A DNA stretch of 33,008 nt from contig CAMKEX010000012.1 in assembly GCA_946411695.1 (NCBI GenBank), positions 1 through 33,008 of the forward strand, given 5' to 3'. The number at the start of each line of letters is the position of its first letter. Positions within the stretch are counted from its first letter, which is position 1. Positions 8,606 to 17,207 of this stretch are shown here, piece by piece. The notes under the pieces are model-generated. The model made no database searches, was not told the DNA's origin, and was given only the letters and a program-made list of their open reading frames with translations. The stretch is from an uncultured Lachnospiraceae bacterium (GTDB lineage Bacteria > Bacillota > Clostridia > Lachnospirales > Lachnospiraceae). The translations under genes and the position numbers were made by a program.

Positions 8606-8621
8606 AGATTCAGTTGAATCT
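8606..8621. promoter_or_regulatory. 16-bp inverted repeat next to the ynbB -35 box, possible operator
   Basis: AGATTCAGTTGAATCT has two perfect 7-base arms around a 2-base centre. It ends 5 bases upstream of the -35 box of the ynbB promoter, a usual position for a dimeric regulator. No known regulator motif was recognised. Confidence 0.4.
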
Positions 8622-8639
8622 GTATCTTTTGGCAAAGCG

Positions 8640-8653
8640 GCCGGGTATCCGGC
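8640..8653 (-). terminator. Short hairpin just after miaA
   Basis: A 5-bp GC stem with a 4-base loop (GCCGG/CCGGC) lies 12 bases beyond the miaA stop codon. No U-tract follows on the minus strand, so it is at best a weak terminator or an mRNA 3' end stabiliser. Confidence 0.3.
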
Positions 8654-8665
8654 ACAAAGGCAGGC

Positions 8666-9637
8666 TCAGAGATCCAGTCTCCTGCGGATCTCCCTCTCCA
8701 TATGGTCGACGAGTGCCTCCGGACAGGAAAACTCGTCGAGATCGATCCAGGTGACATTCCTTTCCCGCCGGAACCAGGTGAGCTGGCGCTTGGCAAAGCG
8801 GCGGGAATCCCGCTTGATCAGGCGGACAGCCTCCTCCATGGGATACTCGCCGTCCAGCGCGCGCAGGATCTGTCTGTAGCCTATGCCCTGCATGGAGACA
8901 TCCTCCGCAGTCAGTCCCTGTTCCTTCAGGCGCTTCACTTCTTCAACAAGTCCCTTTTCCATCATCCGGTCCACCCGGGCATCGATCCGCTGGTAGAGTT
9001 CTGCACGGTCCATGGTGAAGACAAAAAAGACTGCGTCGTAGGCGGGAGCCCGCATGTGTTCGCTGCGGTTATGCTCGGAAATGCGCAGGCCGCCGCTCTT
9101 TTGGGCGAATTCCAGGGCCCGGATGATCCGCTTGACATTGTTGGGATGAATGGCCTGAGCCGCCTCGGGATCCACCTCCTGCAGGCGCTGATAGAGGGCC
9201 TGGGCCCCGCCGTTTTCGGCTTCCTGCTCCATTGCAGTGCGGCAGTCCGTGTCGGCATCCATTTCCGTGAAGTCGATCCCGTAGAGGAGGGCCTGGATAT
9301 AAAAGCCCGTGCCGCCCACAAGGAAGGGCAGGCGGCCTGCCCCGCAGATCTCCTCTGCGGCCTCCCGGGCTTCCGCCTGAAAGCGCACGACATTCCAGGG
9401 ATCAGAGGGATCAGCGACGTCGATCAGATAGTGGGAGATCCCCTGCATCTCTTCTTCTGTGACCTTAGCGGAGCCTATGTCCATGCCGCGGTAGACCTGC
9501 ATGGAGTCAGCGGAAATGATGCTGCCGCCCATCCTCTTTGCGAGTTCGACGGAAGTGAATGTCTTTCCGGTCGCTGTCGGGCCCGCTATGATGACCAGCG
9601 GTCTCTTCTTGTGTTCCGTAGTGAAAATGTCGGCCAT
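8666..9637 (-). CDS. miaA: tRNA dimethylallyltransferase
   Basis: MiaA transfers a dimethylallyl group to N6 of A37 in tRNAs reading UNN codons, making i6A, the substrate of MiaB, which is encoded earlier in the same gene run. From ATG 9637 the product has 323 residues. It has the P-loop GPTATGKT (19-26), the SADSMQVYRGMDIGSAK block after it, and the QLTWFRRE segment near the C-terminus. The frame also has a GTG at 9667 overlapping the mutL stop codon, but GAGAGG lies 6 bases before ATG 9637, so I chose the ATG. The mutL stop ends about 26 bases upstream, consistent with an operon. Confidence 0.93.
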   Translation of the reverse strand: MADIFTTEHKKRPLVIIAGPTATGKTFTSVELAKRMGGSIISADSMQVYRGMDIGSAKVTEEEMQGISHYLIDVADPSDPWNVVRFQAEAREAAEEICGAGRLPFLVGGTGFYIQALLYGIDFTEMDADTDCRTAMEQEAENGGAQALYQRLQEVDPEAAQAIHPNNVKRIIRALEFAQKSGGLRISEHNRSEHMRAPAYDAVFFVFTMDRAELYQRIDARVDRMMEKGLVEEVKRLKEQGLTAEDVSMQGIGYRQILRALDGEYPMEEAVRLIKRDSRRFAKRQLTWFRRERNVTWIDLDEFSCPEALVDHMEREIRRRLDL

Positions 9638-9663
9638 TGTATACCTCTCGTGCCCGTATGTGA

Positions 9664-11898
9664 TCACACGATGCGCTTGAATTTGCGGTCCACTTCGTAC
9701 TGTGTCATGACGATCATGGTAGGTCTGCCGTGGGGGCAGTGATAGGGGTTTTCCAGGGTCAGCAGTTCGCCGATCAGCGCCCTGGCCTCTGCCTCGGAGA
9801 GGCGGCTGTTCCCCTTCACGGCCGCCTTGCAGGACATGGATGCCACCTTGGAGATGATCACCTGGGGAGTGCCGCTGATGCGCTCGTTCATGATCTCCTC
9901 GAGGATCTCCCGCAGCAGGCTGTCTGCCGTCTGCCCGAAGAGCTCTGTGGGGACGGCGCGGATGGCATAGCTTCCCCCTCCAAAGTCCTCGATCTCATAT
10001 CCCATGGAAGCAAAGACCTCCTGAAACTGCCGGTAGGCGTTTTCCTCCCTGCCGCTGAGTTTTAGAACGATCGGGGGCATGAGCTGCTGGGAGGCGACTT
10101 CCGAGGCCTGTCTGCCCTCAATGCGCCGCATCATGCGCTCGTAATTGACTTTTTCATGGGCGGCGTGCTGGTCAATGATCAGCAGACGCTTATCGTATTC
10201 TATGATCCAGTAGGTTCCGAAGATCTGTCCAATGTATTTAAAATTCTCTGCCTTCTGCGGCGTGAGGATATGGTCGGCTTCTCCCTCTGTCTGTGAGCAA
10301 GCATCCGCTGCCGAAGCCGCAAACAGATTTTCCAGTGACAGCTGGCCGCCGGGAAGGTTGTCTTCATTGCCGGCAGGCGAAGGATCCGCCTGCTTTTCGA
10401 GAGAATCCGTCTGCTTTTCCAGTGAATGGGTTTTCTTTCCCGGAGAATCCGTCTGCTTTTCCAGTGAATAGGTTTGCTTTCCCGGAGAATCTGTCTGCTT
10501 TTCCAGTGAATCGGTTTGCTTTTCCGGTAAATCCGTTTGCTTTTCTGAGGCGGCAGTCTTTTGATCATCCGCAGCAGGCTCTTTGCGTACGTCATCGTCC
10601 CCATGGAGCACATGGATCCGGTAATCCGTCTTCTGACTTTGTGACTGCGGAGATTTTGCCCCGTAGGGGCGTCTGTCTTCAAAGACAAAATCATCCGCCG
10701 CTGCAGGAAGGGGAGCAGCCGCAGAGGAAACTGCGGGTTTTGTCGGAAGCCGGTCGGTCCTTCCTTTCTCGAACGCCTCGTAATGGGGGCCGTTCTGCAG
10801 CTGCTTTTGCTTGAGCTGTGCCTCTTTTCTGGTCTGCGCGCGCTCCTCCCTGGCAGTGTTGAGGTTTGCCCTGGGGATAAGTTCCACGGAGCTCAGTGCA
10901 TTGTGCACACTGGTATCAAGGAATTGAAAGACTGCCCTGCGGTCCGTAAAGCGCACTTCCATCTTGGAGGGATGGACATTGACGTCCACATGCTCGGGAG
11001 GCATGGTCAGATGCAGGACAGCAAAGGGAAAGCGGTGCTGCATGAGGTCGGTCCGGTAGCCCTCCTCCAGGCCTGCGGAAAGTTCTTTGCTTCGCAGCAT
11101 CCTTCCGTTGATAAAAAAAGTCTCGAAGGATCTGCTGGAGCGGCTGACCTCCGGTTTTCCCAGGAAGCCGTCGATCGTCATGCCGGTATCCGGGTCCTCC
11201 GCATGAATGGGGATGATGGCCCCTGCCGTCTCCCGGCCGTAGATGCGGTAGATCAGCTCCCGCAGATTGCCGTTGCCTGTGGTGTGGAGTTTATCCTGTC
11301 CGTTGACCCTGTAGTGGAAAGAGATCAGTGGATGGGACAGGGCCTGTTTTTCCATCAGATCCGTGATATAGCCGGCCTCGGTCTGGGGCTGGCGCAGGAA
11401 TTTCCGCCGGACAGGGATCTTTCCGAACAGGTTGCGGACGATGACCGTTGTTCCGTCCGGTGCTCCGATCTCCTCCAGGTCGATCTGCACGGGGGCATCG
11501 GGGGAATAAGCCGCCAGGTGGTCATTAACCGCCCTGGTCCCCGAGAGGGCGCCGCGCACCTTTGTGATCATTTCCACCTGGGCGACGGCGGCTATACTGG
11601 CCAGCGCCTCTCCGCGAAAGCCCAGGGAGGACAGGTGGGACAGATCCTCCGCATCCTTGATCTTGCTGGTCGCGTGACGGACAAAAGCGCGGGCAATCTG
11701 GTCCTTCTCGATCCCGCATCCGTTGTCCGTGACGCGGATCATGCTGATGCCGCCGTCCCGGATCTCAACGGTGACGGCGGTCGATCCCGCGTCGATGGAA
11801 TTTTCCACCAGTTCCTTGACAACGTTGAGCGGTCTCTCGATCACTTCTCCTGCCGAGATGCGGCTGATGGTTTCCTCTGTGAGGAGTCTGATTTCCAT
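9664..11898 (-). CDS. mutL: DNA mismatch repair protein MutL, endonuclease type, with repeat-expanded linker
   Basis: MutL links mismatch recognition by MutS to strand excision. The 744-residue protein has an N-terminal GHKL ATPase: ELVENSIDAG (29-38), DNGCGI (58-63) and GFRGEAL (93-99). The C-terminal domain has the metal-dependent nicking motif DQHAAHEKVNYE starting at D576 and a CPHGRP motif near the end, so it is an endonuclease-type MutL of a bacterium lacking MutH. The flexible linker holds eight 7-residue repeats rich in Lys, Gln, Thr, Asp and Ser (DNA 10378-10545). The start ATG has AAAAGGAAAC about 5-6 bases upstream, inside the last copy of a 38-bp repeat. It follows mutS by 88 bases and precedes miaA. 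Confidence 0.95.
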   Translation of the reverse strand: MEIRLLTEETISRISAGEVIERPLNVVKELVENSIDAGSTAVTVEIRDGGISMIRVTDNGCGIEKDQIARAFVRHATSKIKDAEDLSHLSSLGFRGEALASIAAVAQVEMITKVRGALSGTRAVNDHLAAYSPDAPVQIDLEEIGAPDGTTVIVRNLFGKIPVRRKFLRQPQTEAGYITDLMEKQALSHPLISFHYRVNGQDKLHTTGNGNLRELIYRIYGRETAGAIIPIHAEDPDTGMTIDGFLGKPEVSRSSRSFETFFINGRMLRSKELSAGLEEGYRTDLMQHRFPFAVLHLTMPPEHVDVNVHPSKMEVRFTDRRAVFQFLDTSVHNALSSVELIPRANLNTAREERAQTRKEAQLKQKQLQNGPHYEAFEKGRTDRLPTKPAVSSAAAPLPAAADDFVFEDRRPYGAKSPQSQSQKTDYRIHVLHGDDDVRKEPAADDQKTAASEKQTDLPEKQTDSLEKQTDSPGKQTYSLEKQTDSPGKKTHSLEKQTDSLEKQADPSPAGNEDNLPGGQLSLENLFAASAADACSQTEGEADHILTPQKAENFKYIGQIFGTYWIIEYDKRLLIIDQHAAHEKVNYERMMRRIEGRQASEVASQQLMPPIVLKLSGREENAYRQFQEVFASMGYEIEDFGGGSYAIRAVPTELFGQTADSLLREILEEIMNERISGTPQVIISKVASMSCKAAVKGNSRLSEAEARALIGELLTLENPYHCPHGRPTMIVMTQYEVDRKFKRIV
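10378..10545 (-). repeat. Eight 21-bp tandem repeats inside mutL
   Basis: Eight in-frame units encode variants of the heptapeptide EKQTDSL (EKQTDLP, EKQTDSL, EKQTDSP, GKQTYSL, EKQTDSP, GKKTHSL, EKQTDSL, EKQADPS). Alternate units are more alike, suggesting expansion through 42-bp pairs. They lie in the linker between the ATPase and the endonuclease domain. Other frames stay open across the repeat, which explains spurious ORFs there. Confidence 0.92.
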
Positions 11899-12010
11899 AT
11901 TGGTTTCCTTTTACTCCGTATTTGAGCGATTCTCCCTAATGTTCCCTTTAACTCCGCATTCCGGCGGTTCTACCTATTGTTTCCTTTTACTCCGCATTCC
12001 AGCGGTTCTT
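11897..12010 (-). repeat. Three 38-bp tandem units spanning mutS stop to mutL start
   Basis: Units at 11973-12010, 11935-11972 and 11897-11934 share the core GGAATGCGGAGTAAAAGGAA, with substitutions. The first unit contains the mutS C-terminal codons and stop; the last contains the working mutL Shine-Dalgarno and most of its start region. The ribosome-binding segment AAAGGAAAC or AAAGGGAAC is thus present three times. Confidence 0.9.
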
Positions 12011-14776
12011 GAGCCGGCTCTGCAGCCGGTAGAGGGTGTTGAGGGCATCCAGAGGGGTGAGGTTGGGTATATCGACTTCCGAGAGTTCTTTGAGAACATC
12101 CTCATCGGAGGTCGTGTCAAAGAGAGACATCTGGGCCAGATCCACGTCATCATAATGAACGGGCTTTGCGGGATTCTTTTTCCCGCTGCCGCCGCTTCCT
12201 GCCGTCTCAAAGTTCTGCAGCTTCTCGGTGATGTCATTGTCGGTGAGCTGGGCCACCAGTTCGCTGGCCCTGTCAATGACGATGTCGGGAAGACCGGCCA
12301 GACGGGCGACCTGGATGCCGTAGCTCTTGTCGGCCCCTCCGCGGATGATCTTGCGCAGGAAGGTGATCTGGTCACCGCTCTCGCGAACGGCCACGCAGTA
12401 GTTTTTCACACCGGGGATCTTGCCCTCGAGTTCTGTCAGTTCATGGTAATGGGTGGCAAAGAGGGTCTTTGCTCCCAGATAGTGGCGGTTGCTGATATGC
12501 TCGACGACCGCCCAGGCGATACTCATGCCGTCGTAGGTGGAGGTGCCTCTGCCGATCTCATCGAGGATGAGCAGGCTCCTGGAGGTGGCATTGCGGAGGA
12601 TATTGGAGACCTCGTTCATCTCCACCATGAAGGTGCTCTGTCCGCTGCCCAGGTCATCGGTGGCGCCGACGCGGGTGAAAATACGGTCCGTCACGCACAG
12701 TCTGGCCTTTTCGGCCGGCACGTAGCTGCCGATCTGGGCCAGGAGGGTGATGAGGGCAACCTGCCGCATATAGGTCGATTTGCCCGCCATGTTGGGGCCT
12801 GTAATGATACAGATACAGTTCTTTTTGCCGTCCAGGAGAGTGTCATTGGGGATGAATTCCCCCGGCTGCATCTGTTCGACGACCGGGTGCCGGCCGCCGG
12901 TGATGCGAATGGTGCCGCTCTCATTGAAGACAGGGCGCACATAGTGGTTACGCTCTGCGACCAGAGAAAGTGACGCATAGACGTCCAGGTGAGCCAGTGC
13001 CGCGGCAGCCCGCTGGAAGGAGGTGATGCGTTCGGCGCACGCCTCGCGCACCTGACAGAAAACGTCGTATTCGAGGGTGTTTAACTTGTCCTCGGCATTG
13101 AGGATGCTGTCCTCCAGCTCCTTGAGGCGGCGGGTGGTGTAGCGCTCCGATCCCACCAGAGTCTGCTTGCGGATATAGTCATCGGGAACAAGGTTCTTGA
13201 AGGAATTGGTGACTTCAAAATAATATCCGAAAACCTTGTTGTACTTGATGCGCAGGTTCTTGATGCCGGTGCGCTCACGGTCCTCTGTCTCCAGGTCCAT
13301 CAGCCATTTCCTGCCGTTGTCGCGGGCATCCCGCAGATGGTCGATATCCGCATCGTAGCCGGATTTAATGATCCCTCCCTCGCGGATGGTGAGGGGAGGC
13401 TCGTCGACAACGGACCGCTCCAGAAGGTCGGTCAGGTCGGAAAAATCCTCGATCTCTTCGTAGAGGGAGGCCAGGGCGCAGGCGGGACTGCCGGGAGCGT
13501 CTTCTGTCTGACCGGGGGCTGCCGGCTCCTCCTGCATAGTCCCGAAGTCCCGGAGGACATTTTTGATGGGGACGAACATGCGGAGAGAGTCCCGCAGGGC
13601 GATCATGTCCCTGGGGTTGGCGGACCCGTAGGAAATGCGGGTCATCAGGCGCTCCAGGTCATAGACGGCGCGCAGGTATTCGCGGAGCTCGTCGCGGTCC
13701 ACACTCCGTTCGCACAGGGCCTGCACACAGTCCAGGCGCTGTTCAATCTGAGCCCTCTCCGTGAGGGGCTGTTCCAGGAAGCGGTGCAGGAGGCGGGCGC
13801 CCATGGCCGTGCAGGTCTTGTCAAGGACCCACAGTAAGGACCCCCGTTTTTTCTTGTCCCTGAGGGTCTGTGTCAGTTCGAGATTTCTGCGGGTCGAGCT
13901 GTCCAGCAGCATGTATTTGCCGGAGGCATAGGCCCGCACTCTGGTCAGATTTGAGAGCGCGTTTTTCTGCGTGTCATAGAGATACCTCAGAAGGGCGCCT
14001 GCGGCGAGCGTTCCTGAGGGAAAATCATCCAGGCCAAGGGAGAGCAGTGAGGAGGTCCTGAAATGCTCCAGGAGCAGGGTCACTGCGGAGGACTCTTCAA
14101 AATAGCTGTTGGGGATGGTGCTGACCTGCATGGAGAGTCTCTCCCGAAGATCGGAGAGATTGAGACTGCTCATGAGAAGGGGCTCATTGCACAGAAGTTC
14201 CGCGGGGCTGTAGCCGATGATCTCATCGAAGAGCTTTGCTGTATCGGACACCTCGGAGACCAGAAAGTCACCTGTGGAAATATCCGCCGCCGCGATGCCG
14301 ATCTGGCCGGAATTGTAGAAGGCGCTGAAGATATAGTTGTTTCTGCCCTCATCCAGGGCGTTCATATCCAGATTTGTGCCGGGCGTTACGATGCGGACCA
14401 CTTCCCGGCGAACGATCCCCCTGGCGCTGCGCGGATCCTCCATCTGTTCGCAGATGGCGACCTTGTGCCCCAGTTCCACCAGTCTGGTCAGGTAGGTGTC
14501 CACGGCGTGGTAAGGGACGCCGCACATGGGCGCGCGCTCCGAAAGCCCGCAGCTCTTTCCGGTGAGTGTCAGTTCCAGTTCCCGGGAAACTGTCACCGCA
14601 TCGTCAAAGAACATCTCATAAAAGTCTCCCAGACGGTAAAAAAGCAGGCAGTCCGGGTTTTCATGTTTTGTGCGCAGATAATGCTGCATCATCGGCGACA
14701 GCTGCGCCATCAGGGAGGCGTCTTCCGCCATTTTCGCCGAAGATGCGTATTTCGTATAATCGTAGAGATTTTCCAT
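11987..14776 (-). CDS. mutS: DNA mismatch repair ATPase MutS
   Basis: MutS recognises mismatches and small loops and recruits MutL. The 929-residue product has the mismatch-wedging motif GDFYEMF with F52 and E54, core and lever domains, the Walker A GPNMAGKST (660-668), a Walker B ILDEIGRG and the C-terminal helix-turn-helix/dimer region. It is somewhat longer than the usual 850-880 residues; part of this is a Pro/Ala/Gly-rich insertion in the lever region near residue 415-430 and a Gly/Lys-rich segment near the C-terminus. AAAGGA lies 7 bases before the chosen ATG. It follows miaB after a 135-base spacer full of degenerate repeats and precedes mutL. Confidence 0.96.
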   Translation of the reverse strand: MENLYDYTKYASSAKMAEDASLMAQLSPMMQHYLRTKHENPDCLLFYRLGDFYEMFFDDAVTVSRELELTLTGKSCGLSERAPMCGVPYHAVDTYLTRLVELGHKVAICEQMEDPRSARGIVRREVVRIVTPGTNLDMNALDEGRNNYIFSAFYNSGQIGIAAADISTGDFLVSEVSDTAKLFDEIIGYSPAELLCNEPLLMSSLNLSDLRERLSMQVSTIPNSYFEESSAVTLLLEHFRTSSLLSLGLDDFPSGTLAAGALLRYLYDTQKNALSNLTRVRAYASGKYMLLDSSTRRNLELTQTLRDKKKRGSLLWVLDKTCTAMGARLLHRFLEQPLTERAQIEQRLDCVQALCERSVDRDELREYLRAVYDLERLMTRISYGSANPRDMIALRDSLRMFVPIKNVLRDFGTMQEEPAAPGQTEDAPGSPACALASLYEEIEDFSDLTDLLERSVVDEPPLTIREGGIIKSGYDADIDHLRDARDNGRKWLMDLETEDRERTGIKNLRIKYNKVFGYYFEVTNSFKNLVPDDYIRKQTLVGSERYTTRRLKELEDSILNAEDKLNTLEYDVFCQVREACAERITSFQRAAAALAHLDVYASLSLVAERNHYVRPVFNESGTIRITGGRHPVVEQMQPGEFIPNDTLLDGKKNCICIITGPNMAGKSTYMRQVALITLLAQIGSYVPAEKARLCVTDRIFTRVGATDDLGSGQSTFMVEMNEVSNILRNATSRSLLILDEIGRGTSTYDGMSIAWAVVEHISNRHYLGAKTLFATHYHELTELEGKIPGVKNYCVAVRESGDQITFLRKIIRGGADKSYGIQVARLAGLPDIVIDRASELVAQLTDNDITEKLQNFETAGSGGSGKKNPAKPVHYDDVDLAQMSLFDTTSDEDVLKELSEVDIPNLTPLDALNTLYRLQSRLKNRWNAE

Positions 14777-14911
14777 TCAGGTTTCCTTTGGATCTTTGGT
14801 TCCTTAAGACCTTGGGTCCCGTTTATGATTCGGTCCTGTTAATCTTTTCTTTGGTCCCGTTCATGATCGGGCTTCCTTAAATCTTCGGTTCCTTTCCATC
14901 TTTGGTCCGGT
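14777..14911 (-). repeat. Degenerate repeats in the miaB-mutS spacer
   Basis: On the minus strand the spacer is built from about five related elements of the form ACCAAAGATnnAAAGGAAcc. Within it are two longer related segments containing ATCATGAACGGGACC and ATCATAAACGGGACC. Each element ends in a Shine-Dalgarno-like AAGGA or CAGGA; the last one is the mutS ribosome binding site. No promoter was evident inside. Confidence 0.7.
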
Positions 14912-16369
14912 TCAGACCACGCTTCCGAAGAAATAAAAGCCGCGGCATTCATCCAGGCGGACCTGCAGCATTTTTCCGATCATAGAGGGGTCGCCGGGCA
15001 CATGGACCAGCATGTTGTTGGAAAGACGCGCAGTGATGTAGCTGCTGTCCTTGACATTGACCTCCTCCGCCAGGGCTTCCATGGTGCGTCCGGTGAGTTT
15101 TTCGGCGCGGCCGTGGGCGGTCTCCTGGACTGCGGCAAGGACCCGGTCGAACATGCGGTTCTTGTCCTCATCGGGAACCTGGTCGGGCATTTTGGCTGCT
15201 GGAGTCCCGGCGCGCTTTGAATAGATAAAGGTAAAGGCGTTGTCAAATCCCACACGGCGGATGACATCGATCGTATCATCGATGTCGCAGTCCTGCTCGC
15301 CGGGGAAGCCCACAATAATATCGGTGGTGATGGCGACATCAGGGATCTGCCCGCGGATCTTCTGCGCCAGGGCGATGTACTGCTCTTTGGTGTAATGGCG
15401 GTTCATCCTCTTCAGGATCCTGTCGGAGCCGGACTGCAGGGGCAGATGGATATGGCGGGCAATCTTCTCATTATCACGAACGACCCTGATGACATCGTCG
15501 GACAGATCCTTGGGATGAGGGGTCATAAAGCGGATCCGCTTAAGTCCCTCTATTTTGCAGACCTCGGTCAGAAGTTCCGCAAAGGTGCAGGGGGTATCCA
15601 GATCCTTGCCGTAGGAATTGACATTCTGGCCCAGCAGCATGATCTCCACGACACCGTCGCTGACCAGGCGCTCGCACTCGCGCAGGATCTCGAGGGGCGT
15701 GCGGCTCCTCTCCCTTCCTCTCACATAGGGCACGATGCAGTAGCTGCAGAAGTTGTTGCAGCCGAAGGTAATATTGGTTCCGGATTTGAAGGGATATTTG
15801 CGGGCAACGGGCAGGGCCTCGACGATTCTGTCCGCCCGGTCCCAGATCTCGACCACCATTCCGTCGGACTCCAGGCAGGTGCACAGATATTCCGCAAAGC
15901 GGTAGAGATTGTGGGTGCCGAAAACAAGATCGACAAAGCGGTAACTCCTGCGGATCTTTTCGACATTGCTCTTTTCCTGGACCATACAGCCGCAGACAAC
16001 GATCTTCATGCCGGGATTCTTTTTCTTGAGATGGCTGGCGCGGCCCAGACGGCCGAAGACGCGCTGGTCGGCGTTGTCGCGGACCGTGCAGGTATTGTAG
16101 ACGAGAAAATCGGTGTCTTCGGAAGGCGCCTCTGTAAATCCCGCGCTCTCAAGGATGCCGACGATCTTCTCGGAATCCCTGGCATTCATCTGACAGCCGA
16201 ATGTCTCCACGCGGAAAGTAAGGGGTCTTCCCGCCTCCTCCATGCGCCTTTGGGTCAGCAGTCTGGCTCTTGCGAGGAACCAGGCCTGGCGGGCAGGCTC
16301 ATTTTCCGGTGCGGGGCTGTTGATGTCCGTCTTGCGGACAAGTTCTTCAAATCTTTCGTTGATTGCCAT
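14912..16369 (-). CDS. miaB: tRNA-2-methylthio-N6-dimethylallyladenosine synthase
   Basis: MiaB is a radical SAM methylthiotransferase that converts i6A37 in tRNA to ms2i6A37, acting after MiaA, whose gene is in the same run. The 485-residue protein has the N-terminal cluster cysteines C59, C94 and C128 (GCQMN, NTCTVR, CGCM), the radical SAM motif C204-x3-C208-x2-C211, and a C-terminal TRAM domain. An N-terminal extension of about 50 residues precedes the conserved part, which is usual in Clostridia. AGGA lies about 9 bases before the ATG. It lies 40 bases after the uncharacterised nuclease-like gene and is followed by mutS. Confidence 0.95.
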   Translation of the reverse strand: MAINERFEELVRKTDINSPAPENEPARQAWFLARARLLTQRRMEEAGRPLTFRVETFGCQMNARDSEKIVGILESAGFTEAPSEDTDFLVYNTCTVRDNADQRVFGRLGRASHLKKKNPGMKIVVCGCMVQEKSNVEKIRRSYRFVDLVFGTHNLYRFAEYLCTCLESDGMVVEIWDRADRIVEALPVARKYPFKSGTNITFGCNNFCSYCIVPYVRGRERSRTPLEILRECERLVSDGVVEIMLLGQNVNSYGKDLDTPCTFAELLTEVCKIEGLKRIRFMTPHPKDLSDDVIRVVRDNEKIARHIHLPLQSGSDRILKRMNRHYTKEQYIALAQKIRGQIPDVAITTDIIVGFPGEQDCDIDDTIDVIRRVGFDNAFTFIYSKRAGTPAAKMPDQVPDEDKNRMFDRVLAAVQETAHGRAEKLTGRTMEALAEEVNVKDSSYITARLSNNMLVHVPGDPSMIGKMLQVRLDECRGFYFFGSVV

Positions 16370-16409
16370 AGATTATAATCCTGTATTTCTGTTATTTATT
16401 GAGTCGATT

Positions 16410-17207
16410 TTACCAGTCCTGTGTCACGCGGTAGAGGTAATACCTGCCTTTTTTGCCCACACGCTCGACAACGCCCATCTCTGTCAGGAGCAGGAGGACT
16501 GTGGAGACGCCCTTTTTGCTGAATCCTACTGCCTTTGAGAAGTCCGCAGAGGTAAAGGGCTCGGCAAGTCCTTCCGGAACAAGCTGCATGTAATCCTGGG
16601 GACAGGTCAGGACCAGCCTGTCCCTCAGCCGCAGGGGGATCCTCTCATAGCGGTGGGAGCCGCGCTTTTTATCCCTGCTCCAGCCGTCCAGAAGCCGGTA
16701 TTCATCCAGATCGATCAGCAAAAGTTCCAGGGACAGGTTTTCCTCCCCGAGAAAGGGCCTGATGCGGTAGAGCTCCTTAAAGGCGTGGAAAAAGCTCCCC
16801 CGAAGGGGAGACCTGTTTCTTTTGACCAGTTCACCGGTTTCCGGATCGATCCAGATGATCCATTTTTCCGCAGGGATGGGGTAAACAATGCGGACGGGAT
16901 ACTGCGGCAGAAAGCAGGCGAGTTTGGCCCGCATGGTACCCATCTTTGCGGTCTGGATCTCCGTGATCGTTCCGTCATGGTAAATGTCGGCTATATAATT
17001 GTCAACCGGGATTTCCTGATGGTCCTCGTCGGCATCGATATAATTCTTGAGCACGGCGTGAAGGGTCTTCTCCGACTGCATGCCGATGCCGTGCCTCTCC
17101 CTGGGCGTCAGCGTGATGGTCCGGGAGCGCGCGGCGTCAAAACGGCGTATGGCGTCGGCAAGGTCTCCGCCTGCATCATTTGGAAAGCTTGCTTCTGACG
17201 TAGGCAA
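16410..17207 (-). CDS. Uncharacterised protein: possible PD-(D/E)xK nuclease-like domain plus winged helix
   Basis: I do not recognise a named family with certainty. The 265-residue frame contains E46 in a helix (SEKTLHAVLKNY), D74 in YIADIYHDG and E83-x-Q85 in ITEIQTAK. This order resembles the CoiA-like variant of the PD-(D/E)xK nuclease core, where the last motif is ExQ. The C-terminal ~50 residues (SADFSKAVGFSKKGVSTVL and the following basic hairpin) look like a winged helix. A DNA-processing or DNA-binding role is inference. The start is a TTG at 17207 preceded by GAGAGG at 9 bases, overlapping the upstream gene by 32 bases; ATG at residue 43 (17081) is an alternative with a poorly spaced site. 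It precedes miaB. Confidence 0.7.
   Translation of the reverse strand: MPTSEASFPNDAGGDLADAIRRFDAARSRTITLTPRERHGIGMQSEKTLHAVLKNYIDADEDHQEIPVDNYIADIYHDGTITEIQTAKMGTMRAKLACFLPQYPVRIVYPIPAEKWIIWIDPETGELVKRNRSPLRGSFFHAFKELYRIRPFLGEENLSLELLLIDLDEYRLLDGWSRDKKRGSHRYERIPLRLRDRLVLTCPQDYMQLVPEGLAEPFTSADFSKAVGFSKKGVSTVLLLLTEMGVVERVGKKGRYYLYRVTQDW

Noticed and set aside
10200-10814. Open frames on both strands across the mutL linker
   Set aside because: They arise because the 21-bp repeat keeps every frame open; their translations are only repeats.
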